From contig JACQAI010000674.1 in assembly GCA_016195115.1 (NCBI GenBank), forward strand, positions 1 through 10,392: DNA of 10,392 bases, in the 5' to 3' direction. The position numbers and the translations under genes are program-made. The notes under the pieces were generated by a model. The model was not told the DNA's origin, searched no databases, and saw nothing but the letters and a program-made list of their open reading frames with translations. Below, in pieces: positions 1 to 6,929 of this stretch. The first letter of the stretch is position 1, and every line of letters begins with the position of its first letter. This DNA is from Pseudomonadota bacterium (GTDB lineage Bacteria > Pseudomonadota > Alphaproteobacteria > Elsterales > Elsteraceae).

Positions 1-70
1 GTCCGATCTCGCGTGCCTGATCGCCGGCGCGCGGCTGCAGCTCGACGAGCTCAAGGCGAAGACTGCTTGA
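1..70 (+). CDS. C-terminal end of an unidentified protein (partial)
   Basis: The frame beginning at base 2 is open to a TGA at 68-70 and encodes 22 residues ending DELKAKTA. The composition looks like an ordinary amphipathic C-terminal helix, and the GC-rich wobble positions match the neighbouring genes, so this is probably the tail of a real gene that begins before the window. Nothing in 22 residues identifies a family. It runs toward the minus-strand gene ending at 131. The 60 bases between them show no hairpin plus T-tract terminator. Confidence 0.5.
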   Translation, partial: SDLACLIAGARLQLDELKAKTA

Positions 71-130
71 GGACGTGCGGGCGCTGGGCAACGGCATCGG
101 CAGTCCGACCAGAGGCGCCAATCCAGGACG

Positions 131-577
131 TCAGCGCAGCGCCGAGCCCGGCCGCACGTCGCCCTTGACCATGGCGTTGTGGTTGACCCCGGTGCCGGCG
201 AATGCCGGTCCCCACGCATGCAAGGCGACGCACAGCGCATCGGGCAGCGCGAACGCCGGCACGGTCAGGCACAGCGTGTCGCCGTCGCCGCGCCATGACA
301 GCGTGTCGGTCGGGGTGTAGCGGTTGGCGACGGGGTCCCACGCGCGCACCAGCGCGCTGCCATCCGGCCTCAGGTAGGCCTGGAACATCACGGTCCTGAG
401 CGACGGCGTGCCGTCGGCGCCAAGCGCGGGTGTCGCCTGCGGCAGGTAGGCGACGCCGCTCAAGGTCTTGTCGGCGAGATCCTTGGCGGCGTCGAGCGCC
501 TCGACGTTGCCGGCGCCGGCGCGCCCGCTCAGCGTCAGCGCAACCGTGAGCGCCGCCAGGATGGTGCGCCGCCTCAC
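131..577 (-). CDS. Small exported protein of unrecognised family, coupled to the CcmI-like gene
   Basis: This 148-residue protein starts at GTG (577-575), which overlaps the TGA stop of the upstream TPR gene as GTGA, a typical translational-coupling arrangement. Residues 1-22 form a signal peptide: an Arg-rich start (RRRT), a hydrophobic core and an Ala-Gly-Ala cleavage site before about residue 23. The mature part of about 126 residues is predicted to be periplasmic. It has two cysteines (C103 and C116) that could form a disulfide, a beta-rich central region containing FQAYLRPDG and VRAWDP, and a conserved-looking tail with VKGDVRPGSA. I do not recognise the family and assign no function. 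The overlap with the CcmI-like gene suggests the two act together in the envelope. The same minus-strand frame stays open far upstream of 577, but there it only shadows the TPR gene, so the GTG at 577 is preferred. Confidence 0.8.
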   Translation of the reverse strand: MRRRTILAALTVALTLSGRAGAGNVEALDAAKDLADKTLSGVAYLPQATPALGADGTPSLRTVMFQAYLRPDGSALVRAWDPVANRYTPTDTLSWRGDGDTLCLTVPAFALPDALCVALHAWGPAFAGTGVNHNAMVKGDVRPGSALR

Positions 578-1284
578 CGCGTCGACTCCAGGCTGGCGTG
601 CCGTATGGCGACGGCACGATGCGCAGCCGCCACGGTCGAGGGGTCGATCTCGGCCTCGGCGATCAGCTGGTCGAGGATCGCGTGCAAGGCCGCGAGCCAC
701 GGCGCATCGCGAGGCGAGTCGGCGTCGAGCGCGAGCCAGGTCGCCAGCGCCTGGTGGGCCTGATCGGCCTGGGCCTGCGCGAGCCCCAAGAGGAAGCGCG
801 CGCGCACGTCGGTCGGGTCGAGCGCCAGCGTGGTGTCGATCAGCCGCCGCGCCGCCGGCTCGACGAGGCCGCCAGCTTCGGCGATGCGGGCCTCGGCGTA
901 GCGCGCGAGTTCGCCCGGATCGTGCGCGCGCAGCGCCGCGACCCGCAGGTTGGCGTCCGCCGCGGCGGCCTGATCGCCGAGCATCAGATAGGCACGGGCG
1001 AGCAGCGCCCAGCCATCGACGTCGTCGGGCGCGCGCTCGAGCCGGGCCGCCAGCGCGGCGACGCCGGGGTCGCGAGCAGGCGCCACCGCGTCGTTGGCCG
1101 TCGCTTGATCCTGGATCCGATCGATGGCGCCCGGATCGTAGGCCGCCGCCGCGACCAGCAAGAGCGCGATCCCGAGCGCCGCGACCAGGCAGCAGCCCGA
1201 GACGTGGCGCGCGACGCGCTGGGCCCGCGCCGGGTCGAGCGCTGCGCGCCACCCGGAATACCTGGCTGCCGACCGCTTGATCAT
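574..1284 (-). CDS. CcmI/CcmH-like TPR protein of cytochrome c biogenesis (membrane anchored)
   Basis: This 236-residue protein has an N-terminal basic segment, one transmembrane helix at about residues 30-48, and a tetratricopeptide domain at about 75-210. The TPR part includes LERAPDDVDGWALLARAYL, TLALDPTDVRARFLLGLAQ and a following helical repeat ending DSPRDAPWLAALHAIL. This matches the periplasmic TPR domain of CcmI (also called CycH, or the C-terminal part of E. coli CcmH). In System I cytochrome c maturation that domain holds apocytochrome c for haem attachment. The usual CcmI N-terminal region with two membrane helices is reduced to one helix, so it may be a paralogue rather than the main CcmI. 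The ATG at 1284 (MIKRS) is chosen because the frame upstream of it looks non-coding. It shares a 4-base overlap with the downstream exported protein. Annotation as a generic TPR protein is the safe alternative. Confidence 0.75.
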   Translation of the reverse strand: MIKRSAARYSGWRAALDPARAQRVARHVSGCCLVAALGIALLLVAAAAYDPGAIDRIQDQATANDAVAPARDPGVAALAARLERAPDDVDGWALLARAYLMLGDQAAAADANLRVAALRAHDPGELARYAEARIAEAGGLVEPAARRLIDTTLALDPTDVRARFLLGLAQAQADQAHQALATWLALDADSPRDAPWLAALHAILDQLIAEAEIDPSTVAAAHRAVAIRHASLESTR

Positions 1285-1325
1285 GCGCGCGCGACCCACC
1301 CCTCCGTCGGCCCGAAGTCTAAGGT

Positions 1326-1340
1326 TGGCGCGACGCGCCA
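1326..1340. promoter_or_regulatory. Perfect 15-base palindrome between divergent genes (candidate operator)
   Basis: TGGCGCG-A-CGCGCCA is a perfect inverted repeat with 7-base arms and a single central base. It lies between the divergent CcmI-like gene (start 1284) and gspD (start 1437). Its position and symmetry suit a dimeric DNA-binding protein. In DNA this GC-rich, all-GC arms of this size also arise by chance. No convincing sigma70 hexamers were seen next to it. Confidence 0.25.
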
Positions 1341-1436
1341 GCAAGGACGGGGCCGCCGGGCCGCCGGCGGGCGGTGGCTGGCCGCTGCCCCAGGGCCTTG
1401 CTATTGTCGCCGCGAGCTTGGGGGTGTGGGGACGGG

Positions 1437-3677
1437 GTGACGACCGTGCGGCTGGCAGCGTGTGTGCTCGGCTTGGCGTTGACCGCGTGCGGGGTCGCGC
1501 CGGTGCGCGAGGTCGCCGTGCCGCCGGCCGCCGAGACCCTGGCGGTCCTGCCCGGCCCGGGTCCCGTGACCGCGCGCCCCTTGCGTCCCCCGACCGGCAT
1601 CGCGGTCGCGCCGCAGCGCGGCGAGGAGGCCCAGCCGGTGCCGCCGACGCCGCTCCTGGTCGGGCGCACCGGCGGCCCGCGGGGCGCCGCGCGCGCGCCG
1701 GCGCGGCCGGGCGCCGCCCTGCCGGCCGACATCACGCTCAATTTCGAGGAAGCCGACGTCCGCGACGTGCTCGCCTTCGTGCTGCGCGACGTGCTCAAGC
1801 GCAACTACGTCGTCGACCCCGACGTCGTCGGCACGATCACGCTCGGCGTCAGCCAGCCGATCACCCGCGATGCGCTGCTGCCGACGCTCGAGGCGGTGCT
1901 CAACAGCCGCGGCGCCACCATGATCGAGACCGACGGCTTGATCCGCGTGTCGCTGCTGCGCGAGGGCGGCAAGCTGCGCACCACGCCCCGGCTCGTGCCG
2001 GCCGGCCCGGCGGGCGCTTCTGCGACGGCGGGCCAGGAGATTCAGGCCCTGCCGGTGCAGTTCGCGGTCGCGTCGGAGATCGCCAAGCTGCTCGAGCCGG
2101 TGCTGGCGACGGGCCGCGTGCTGATGGCTGACGACGCGCGCCGGCTCTTGCTCGTGCAGGGCAACGCCGCCGAGCTCGAGATGGTGCGCGACACGCTCGC
2201 CATCTTCGACGTCGATCAGCTCGCCGGCACCTCGGTCGCGATGGTGCTGCTGCGCAACGCCGATGCCAGCGAGCTGGTGCCGGAGCTGTCCAACATGTTC
2301 GGTTCGGCGCGCAAGTCGGCCGACGCCGGGGTCATTCGCTTCATCCCGATCGAGCGGCTGAACGCGGTCATCATCTTGGCGCGCGGGCCGCGCTTCATGG
2401 AGGACGCGCGCGCCTGGATCGGCCGGCTCGACCGCGTCCGGCGCGGCAACGAGGCGCGGCTGTTCGTCTATCATGTGCAGCACGGCAAGGCTGCCGAGGT
2501 CGCGCGCACCTTGCAGGGCGCGTTCGCGCGCGGCGAGGTGCCCGAGGCGACGCCGCCGCAGCGCGCGCCGCTGCCGGATTTCGCCGCGGCGCCGCCGCCG
2601 CCCGGCTATGTGCAGATTCCAGGTGTGCCGCCGGCGGCGCCGGGATTCAGCGCGCGCGCCGGCACGCCCGGCGAGCCGGCCGATGGCGGACCGGCGCGCG
2701 GCGCGGCGGCGCCGGCCGTCGACACCGGCACCTTGCGGATCCGCGCCGACGAAGCCAACAACAGCCTGCTGATCCACGCGACGCCGCGCGAATACGCCCA
2801 GGTCCGCGAGGTGCTCGAGCAGATCGACATCCCGCCGCTCCAGGTGCTGATCGAGGCGACCATCGCCGAGGTGGTGCTGCAGGACGAGCTGCGCTACGGC
2901 GTGCAGTACTTCCTCAACTCCGACAAAGGTAACTTCCTGTTCACGCGCGACAACCCCGCGGGCCTTTTCGCGCAAAACCGCACGACGCCCAATATCCTGC
3001 CGCAGACGCCGGGATTCGCGTTCAGTCTGCTCAACGGCGTCAACCAGCCGAGGGTCATCATCGACGCGTTGTCGCAGCTGACCCAGACCAACGTGATCTC
3101 GACGCCGCGTCTGCTCGTGCTCGACAATCAGGTGGCGCGGCTGCAGGTCGGCGACGTCGTCCCGATCGTCACGCAGACCGCGGTCAGCACCTTGACCAAC
3201 GCGCCCTTGACCGTGAACAGCGTGCAGTATCGCGACACCGGCGTGGTCGTCGAGGTCACGCCGCACGTCAACGCCAGCGGCTTCGTCACCATCGACATCA
3301 CTCAGTCGGTCAGCGACGTCGTGCGCACCACCACCTCGAACATCGACTCGCCGACCATCCGCCAGCGCCGCATCCGCAGCTCGATCGGCGTGCAGAGCGG
3401 CTCGACCATCCTGCTCGGCGGCTTGATCCGCGAGGACTCGACGCGCTCGAACAGCGGCCTGCCGCTGCTGAGCGACATTCCGGTGATTGGCGGCCTGTTC
3501 GGCACCCGCGACTTCGCCGCCGATCGCACCGAGCTGATCGTGCTGCTGACGCCGCGCGTCGTGCGCAATCAGGAGGAGGCGGTCGACATGACCAATGCGA
3601 TCCGCCGCAAGTTCCAGGCGGTGCTGCTGCTCGAGCCCGGCGTCATGCCGCAGCCGCGCCGGCCGCAGTACCCCTGA
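1437..3677 (+). CDS. gspD: Type II secretion system secretin GspD, lipoprotein form
   Basis: This complete secretin subunit of 746 residues is of usual GspD length. It would form the outer-membrane ring channel through which folded periplasmic proteins leave the cell. A short signal peptide ends in a lipobox (Leu-Thr-Ala-Cys, C18), so the mature N-terminus is probably lipidated. A Pro/Ala-rich linker follows (about 20-97), then N0 (about 98-170, beginning ITLNFEEADVRDVL), N1 (about 200-261), N2 (about 267-331) and N3 (about 341-465). N3 carries a Pro/Ala/Gly-rich insertion at about 370-431, common in GspD. The secretin barrel spans about 470-712 and shows VLIEATIAEV, TQTNVISTPRLLVLDN, the LLGGLIRE turn and LPLLSDIPVIGGLFG. 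GTG at 1437 is chosen because it places the signal peptide correctly; GTG at 1446 is an equally possible start. No other gsp genes lie in the window. Confidence 0.95.
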   Translation: MTTVRLAACVLGLALTACGVAPVREVAVPPAAETLAVLPGPGPVTARPLRPPTGIAVAPQRGEEAQPVPPTPLLVGRTGGPRGAARAPARPGAALPADITLNFEEADVRDVLAFVLRDVLKRNYVVDPDVVGTITLGVSQPITRDALLPTLEAVLNSRGATMIETDGLIRVSLLREGGKLRTTPRLVPAGPAGASATAGQEIQALPVQFAVASEIAKLLEPVLATGRVLMADDARRLLLVQGNAAELEMVRDTLAIFDVDQLAGTSVAMVLLRNADASELVPELSNMFGSARKSADAGVIRFIPIERLNAVIILARGPRFMEDARAWIGRLDRVRRGNEARLFVYHVQHGKAAEVARTLQGAFARGEVPEATPPQRAPLPDFAAAPPPPGYVQIPGVPPAAPGFSARAGTPGEPADGGPARGAAAPAVDTGTLRIRADEANNSLLIHATPREYAQVREVLEQIDIPPLQVLIEATIAEVVLQDELRYGVQYFLNSDKGNFLFTRDNPAGLFAQNRTTPNILPQTPGFAFSLLNGVNQPRVIIDALSQLTQTNVISTPRLLVLDNQVARLQVGDVVPIVTQTAVSTLTNAPLTVNSVQYRDTGVVVEVTPHVNASGFVTIDITQSVSDVVRTTTSNIDSPTIRQRRIRSSIGVQSGSTILLGGLIREDSTRSNSGLPLLSDIPVIGGLFGTRDFAADRTELIVLLTPRVVRNQEEAVDMTNAIRRKFQAVLLLEPGVMPQPRRPQYP

Positions 3678-3686
3678 GCTGGCGCC

Positions 3687-4286
3687 TCAGCCGGTGGTGC
3701 GCGGTTCGGCGAGGCAGGTACGCGGCACCCAGATCTGGTCGCCTTGCGAGAACCAGGTCAGCAGCGTGTCGCCGGTGCAGGTGGAGCGGGTGAACCAGAA
3801 GGTCAACCAGGAGTTGAACTGCACGTCTCTGACCTCGACCAGGAAATAGGGGTAGCGCAGCTGCCGCACCACCCCGCACCAGCGCGCCTGCTTGGCGTAG
3901 AGGCCCTCGAGCGTGCAGGCGTAGTCGCCCGGCCCGAGCGCCGACGGCTCGCCGACCGCGACCGCCTGCTGGCCGGCCAGCTGCGCCACCCGCTGCTCGG
4001 CGATGGCGACCAGCGGCGAGCCGGGGAAGCGGTCGATCACGAGGTTGTAATACTGCACGGCTTGGCCGAACGCGGCGCGCTGCTCCAGGCGGTAGGCTTC
4101 GGCGAACACCGCTTCGGCATCCGAGCCGACCGCTCCGTCGGACAGCGCGGCGCGCTGCGGTCCCAGGCGCACGCCGCCGGCGCAGCCGGCAAGCACGACC
4201 GCAGCGGCGAACAGGGCCGCCAACGCGCGGCGCCGCGGGCTGATTTGGCGGGTGGCCCGCCCGCCGCGCTCGTGGGGATCGCGCAT
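3687..4286 (-). CDS. Outer-membrane-type lipoprotein with a TPR-like segment and four C-terminal cysteines
   Basis: From ATG at 4286 the protein has 199 residues. An Arg-rich N-terminus and hydrophobic helix lead to a lipobox (Leu-Ala-Gly-Cys, C35), so it should be a lipid-anchored envelope protein. Residues about 56-105 form two amphipathic helices with the TPR-like pattern AEAYRLEQRAAFGQAVQYYN followed by DRFPGSP, as in YbgF or BamD-type repeats. The C-terminal part is rich in aromatic residues and has four cysteines (C124, C137, C170, C191), enough for two disulfides. I do not recognise that domain. A longer start at 4322 (MIFQED) is open, but it adds residues unlike a signal-peptide start and has no ribosome-binding site. 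Directly before the chosen ATG the coding strand reads a run of eight T, and no Shine-Dalgarno is visible. It converges with gspD, nine bases apart. Confidence 0.75.
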   Translation of the reverse strand: MRDPHERGGRATRQISPRRRALAALFAAAVVLAGCAGGVRLGPQRAALSDGAVGSDAEAVFAEAYRLEQRAAFGQAVQYYNLVIDRFPGSPLVAIAEQRVAQLAGQQAVAVGEPSALGPGDYACTLEGLYAKQARWCGVVRQLRYPYFLVEVRDVQFNSWLTFWFTRSTCTGDTLLTWFSQGDQIWVPRTCLAEPRTTG

Positions 4287-4330
4287 GGAAAAAAAATACC
4301 CCCAATCTTCCTGGAAAATCATCGACTTGT

Positions 4331-4359
4331 TTGACCCAAGAATGCCTTTTGGCTAGCCT
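4331..4359 (+). promoter_or_regulatory. Candidate sigma70-type promoter of the electron-conduit operon
   Basis: A -35 hexamer TTGACC (4331-4336, five of six consensus bases) is followed by an exactly 17-base spacer and a weaker -10 hexamer TAGCCT (4354-4359, three of six). It lies in the only AT-rich stretch of the window, between divergent genes. Transcription would start near 4366 and give a leader of about 157 bases before the ATG at 4523. A 14-base imperfect dyad (4348-4361, core GGCTAGCC, one T:T mismatch) covers the -10 element and could be an operator. The weak -10 suggests an activator or an alternative sigma factor may be needed. This is inference from pattern only. Confidence 0.45.
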
Positions 4360-4522
4360 AACCCATCGTCAACCAAGACCAAAGTCTATTGCCGCGCGGG
4401 AGTGCTGGGGGCTTCGGGATCGACGGCTTGTCCGGACGCCTCATGCGCCTCGTTGGAGATGACGGGGAACGGCTGGCCTGGGCCATGCCGTGGCAGGTTG
4501 AGGGAGCGGGGGTGAACGCGGC

Positions 4523-6919
4523 ATGGCCGAGAAATACGCGATCGCGATCGTCGGATCGGGCCCGGGCGGTGCCAGTGCCGGCGCGCGCGCCGCGCAACGC
4601 GGCACCTCGCACGTGCTGCTCGAGCGCACCGACCACCTGTCGGACACCATCTACAAGTATCAGAAGCGCAAGCTCGTGATGGCGACGCCCGATGTCCTGC
4701 CGCTGCGCAGCGATCTCGGCTTCAAGGAAGGTGCGCGCGAGACCGTGCTCGAGACCTGGGACAAGGGCGTCGGCCAGGCCAAGTCGAACGTACGCTACAA
4801 TGCCGAGGTCACGGCGATCACCGGCGAGAAGGGCGACTTCACCCTGACGTTGGCGTCGGGCGATTCCGTGCAGGCCGAAGCCGTGGTGCTGGCGATCGGC
4901 TTGCAGGGCAACCTGCGCAAGCTCGGCGTGCCGGGCAGCGAAGCGCCGTTCGTGCAGTACCAGCTCGACGATCCCGACGCCTACACCGACGAGGACATCG
5001 TGGTGATCGGCGGCGGCGACGCCGGTATTGAGAACGCGCTGGCGCTGTCGGCCAACAACAACGTCTCGATCGTCAACAACCAGGCCGAATTCGCCTACGC
5101 CAAGCCGGCGAACGCCGCGGCGATCCAGGACAAGATCCGCAAGGGCGAGGTCCAGGGCATCATGAGTGCCCAGGCCAAGCTCGTCGAAGCGGATGGGTTC
5201 ATCACGTTGACCCAGCCCGAGGGCGAGGTGCGCGTCCATTGCGACCGCATCATCGCGCGCATCGGCGCGCTGCCGCCGCGCAAGTTCGTCGAGAGCTGCG
5301 GCATCCAGTTTCCGAGCCCGGCGCCGAACGCATTTCCGCAGGTCAGCGAGCGCTACGAATCGAATGTGCCCGGCATCTACATCATCGGCGCGCTGGCCGG
5401 CTATCCGCTGATCAAGCAGTGCCTCAACCAGGGCTATGAGGTCGTCGAGTTCATCCTCGGCAACGCCATCGCCCCGGCCGACGAGCCATTGATCCAGACC
5501 AAGCTCGACAAGCTGCCGAGCAAGCTTGCCGTCAGCGATCTCCTGAGCCTGATCCGCGAGCGCCTGCCGATTTACGGCGCGCTCACCACTCTGCAGGTGC
5601 GCGACTTCCTGATCAGCGCCAATGTCCACGAGCTCAAGGCCGGCGACATCGTGTTCCGCCGCAACGACTACACCAACTCGTTCTTCTCCGTGCTCGACGG
5701 CGAGGTCGACATCCAGGTCAACCTGGCCGATCCCAAAGAGGTCGTGACGCTGCAGACTGGACAGTTCTTCGGTGAGATGGGCTTGATTTCGGGGCGCCGG
5801 CGCACCGCGACGGTGGTCGCGCGCACGAACTGCCTGCTGCTCGAGGTGCCGCGCAACACCATGATCCGCCTGCAGCGCTCGATCCCCGAGGTCAAGCGCG
5901 TGATCGACGAGGTCGCGATCGTGCGGCAGATCCGTATGTATCTGGCGCCGCAGGTCGATGAAGCGCTGCTCGGCGAAGTGGTCGCGAAGTCATCGGTCGT
6001 CGCCTACAAGCAGAACGACGTGCTGATCGAGGAGGGCGCGACCGACGACGCCGTCTATCTGATCCGTACCGGGTCGGTGACGGTGTCGCGCAAGCTCAAC
6101 GGCAAGGAGATCGTGCTGTCGTACATCGCGGCCGGCAACTACGTCGGCGAGATGTCCCTGCTGATGCACACGCCGCGGAGCGCCACGGTCAAGGCCTCGG
6201 TCGCGACCGAGGTGATCAAGATCGACAGCGCGTCGTTCCGCACCATGCTCGAGCGCGAGCCTGAGCTCAAGCAGCAGGTCGAGGCGAGCCTGGCCAGCCG
6301 CCTGATGGAGCGTGCCCGCCGCGAAGCCCGACAAGAAACCAGCGGCCTCATGCAGTTCCTGATGGAGCAGGGCCTGGGCGAAGCGACCGACGTTCTCTTG
6401 ATTGATGAATCCTTATGTGTGCGTTGCGACAATTGCGAGAAGGCGTGCGCCGAGACCCACCACGGCGTGTCGCGGCTGAACCGCGAGGCCGGACCGACCT
6501 TCGCGACCATGCACGTGCCGACCTCGTGCCGGCATTGCGAGCATCCGCATTGCATGAAGGATTGCCCGCCCGACGCGATCCACCGCGCCCAGACCGGCGA
6601 GGTGTTCATCACCGAGGCGTGCATCGGCTGCGGCAACTGCGAGCGCAACTGCCCCTACGGCGTCATCCAGATGGCGGCGAACCCAGAGAAGAAACCGAGC
6701 CTGATGAGCTGGCTGATGTTCGGCCGCGGCTATGGCCCCGGCGAGGACAAGACACCCGAGGGCATGTCGCGTCGCACCGGCTCCAAGCACGCGGTCAAGT
6801 GCGACATGTGCAAGGGCGACCCGAGCGGCCCGGCGTGCGTGCGCGCCTGCCCGACCGGCGCCGCGCTGCGTGTGTCGCCGGAGAAATTCCTCCCGCTGAT
6901 GCGGGACGGCTCGATGTGA
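4523..6919 (+). CDS. Fusion protein: FAD/NAD(P)H oxidoreductase + two cyclic-nucleotide-binding domains + four-cluster [4Fe-4S] ferredoxin
   Basis: This 798-residue cytosolic protein combines three functions. Residues 1-320 are a thioredoxin-reductase-like flavoprotein: FAD motif GSGPGG (11-16), VVLAIG (121-126), a second dinucleotide motif GGGDAG (163-168) for NAD(P)H, and a C-terminal FAD segment GIYIIGALAG (284-293). There is no CXXC redox disulfide, so electrons probably pass onward from flavin. Two cyclic-nucleotide-binding domains follow: about 355-465 (FGEMGL with E418, R427 in RRTATV) and about 485-575 (VGEMSLL with E543, R552 in PRSATV). Both keep the Glu and Arg that hold the cyclic nucleotide. 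Residues about 625-790 are a DmsB/HybA-type ferredoxin with 16 cysteines in four groups (632/635/638/642, 669/672/677/681, 700/703/706/710, 760/763/772/776), enough for four [4Fe-4S] clusters. Inferred role: NAD(P)H-driven electron entry to the downstream membrane cytochrome, with cAMP- or cGMP-type control. An in-frame stop at 4499-4501 fixes ATG 4523 as the first start, with a G-rich site upstream. Confidence 0.93.
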   Translation: MAEKYAIAIVGSGPGGASAGARAAQRGTSHVLLERTDHLSDTIYKYQKRKLVMATPDVLPLRSDLGFKEGARETVLETWDKGVGQAKSNVRYNAEVTAITGEKGDFTLTLASGDSVQAEAVVLAIGLQGNLRKLGVPGSEAPFVQYQLDDPDAYTDEDIVVIGGGDAGIENALALSANNNVSIVNNQAEFAYAKPANAAAIQDKIRKGEVQGIMSAQAKLVEADGFITLTQPEGEVRVHCDRIIARIGALPPRKFVESCGIQFPSPAPNAFPQVSERYESNVPGIYIIGALAGYPLIKQCLNQGYEVVEFILGNAIAPADEPLIQTKLDKLPSKLAVSDLLSLIRERLPIYGALTTLQVRDFLISANVHELKAGDIVFRRNDYTNSFFSVLDGEVDIQVNLADPKEVVTLQTGQFFGEMGLISGRRRTATVVARTNCLLLEVPRNTMIRLQRSIPEVKRVIDEVAIVRQIRMYLAPQVDEALLGEVVAKSSVVAYKQNDVLIEEGATDDAVYLIRTGSVTVSRKLNGKEIVLSYIAAGNYVGEMSLLMHTPRSATVKASVATEVIKIDSASFRTMLEREPELKQQVEASLASRLMERARREARQETSGLMQFLMEQGLGEATDVLLIDESLCVRCDNCEKACAETHHGVSRLNREAGPTFATMHVPTSCRHCEHPHCMKDCPPDAIHRAQTGEVFITEACIGCGNCERNCPYGVIQMAANPEKKPSLMSWLMFGRGYGPGEDKTPEGMSRRTGSKHAVKCDMCKGDPSGPACVRACPTGAALRVSPEKFLPLMRDGSM

Positions 6920-6929
6920 GCACGCGCCG

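Noticed and set aside
578..1252. N-terminal extension of the exported-protein frame on the minus strand (upstream of the GTG at 577)
   Set aside because: This stretch is out of frame with the TPR gene that clearly occupies it, and its Arg/Gly-rich translation is not protein-like. The signal peptide after GTG 577 fits a true start.
1401..3266. A 621-codon open frame on the minus strand opposite gspD
   Set aside because: The plus-strand secretin is unmistakable over the whole length. The antisense translation is low-complexity Arg/His/Asp-rich and lacks any recognisable motif.
3674..3690. Short inverted repeat CTGAG-7-CTCAG across the two convergent stop codons as a bidirectional terminator
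   Set aside because: The stem is only 5 bases and there is no T-tract on either side, so it is too weak to call.
4327..4339. FNR-like site (TTG...CAA) near the conduit operon promoter
   Set aside because: The half sites are separated by 7 rather than 8 bases and the flanking AT/AT positions do not match the FNR consensus.
4389..4679. Possible upstream ORF of 96 codons overlapping the start of the FAD-cNMP-FeS gene
   Set aside because: It runs out of frame well into the flavoprotein gene, has no ribosome-binding site and has no recognisable features.
4358..5629. A 423-codon minus-strand frame opposite the flavoprotein part
   Set aside because: It is antisense to conserved FAD and NAD(P)H motifs. 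Its composition is that of a complementary-strand shadow.
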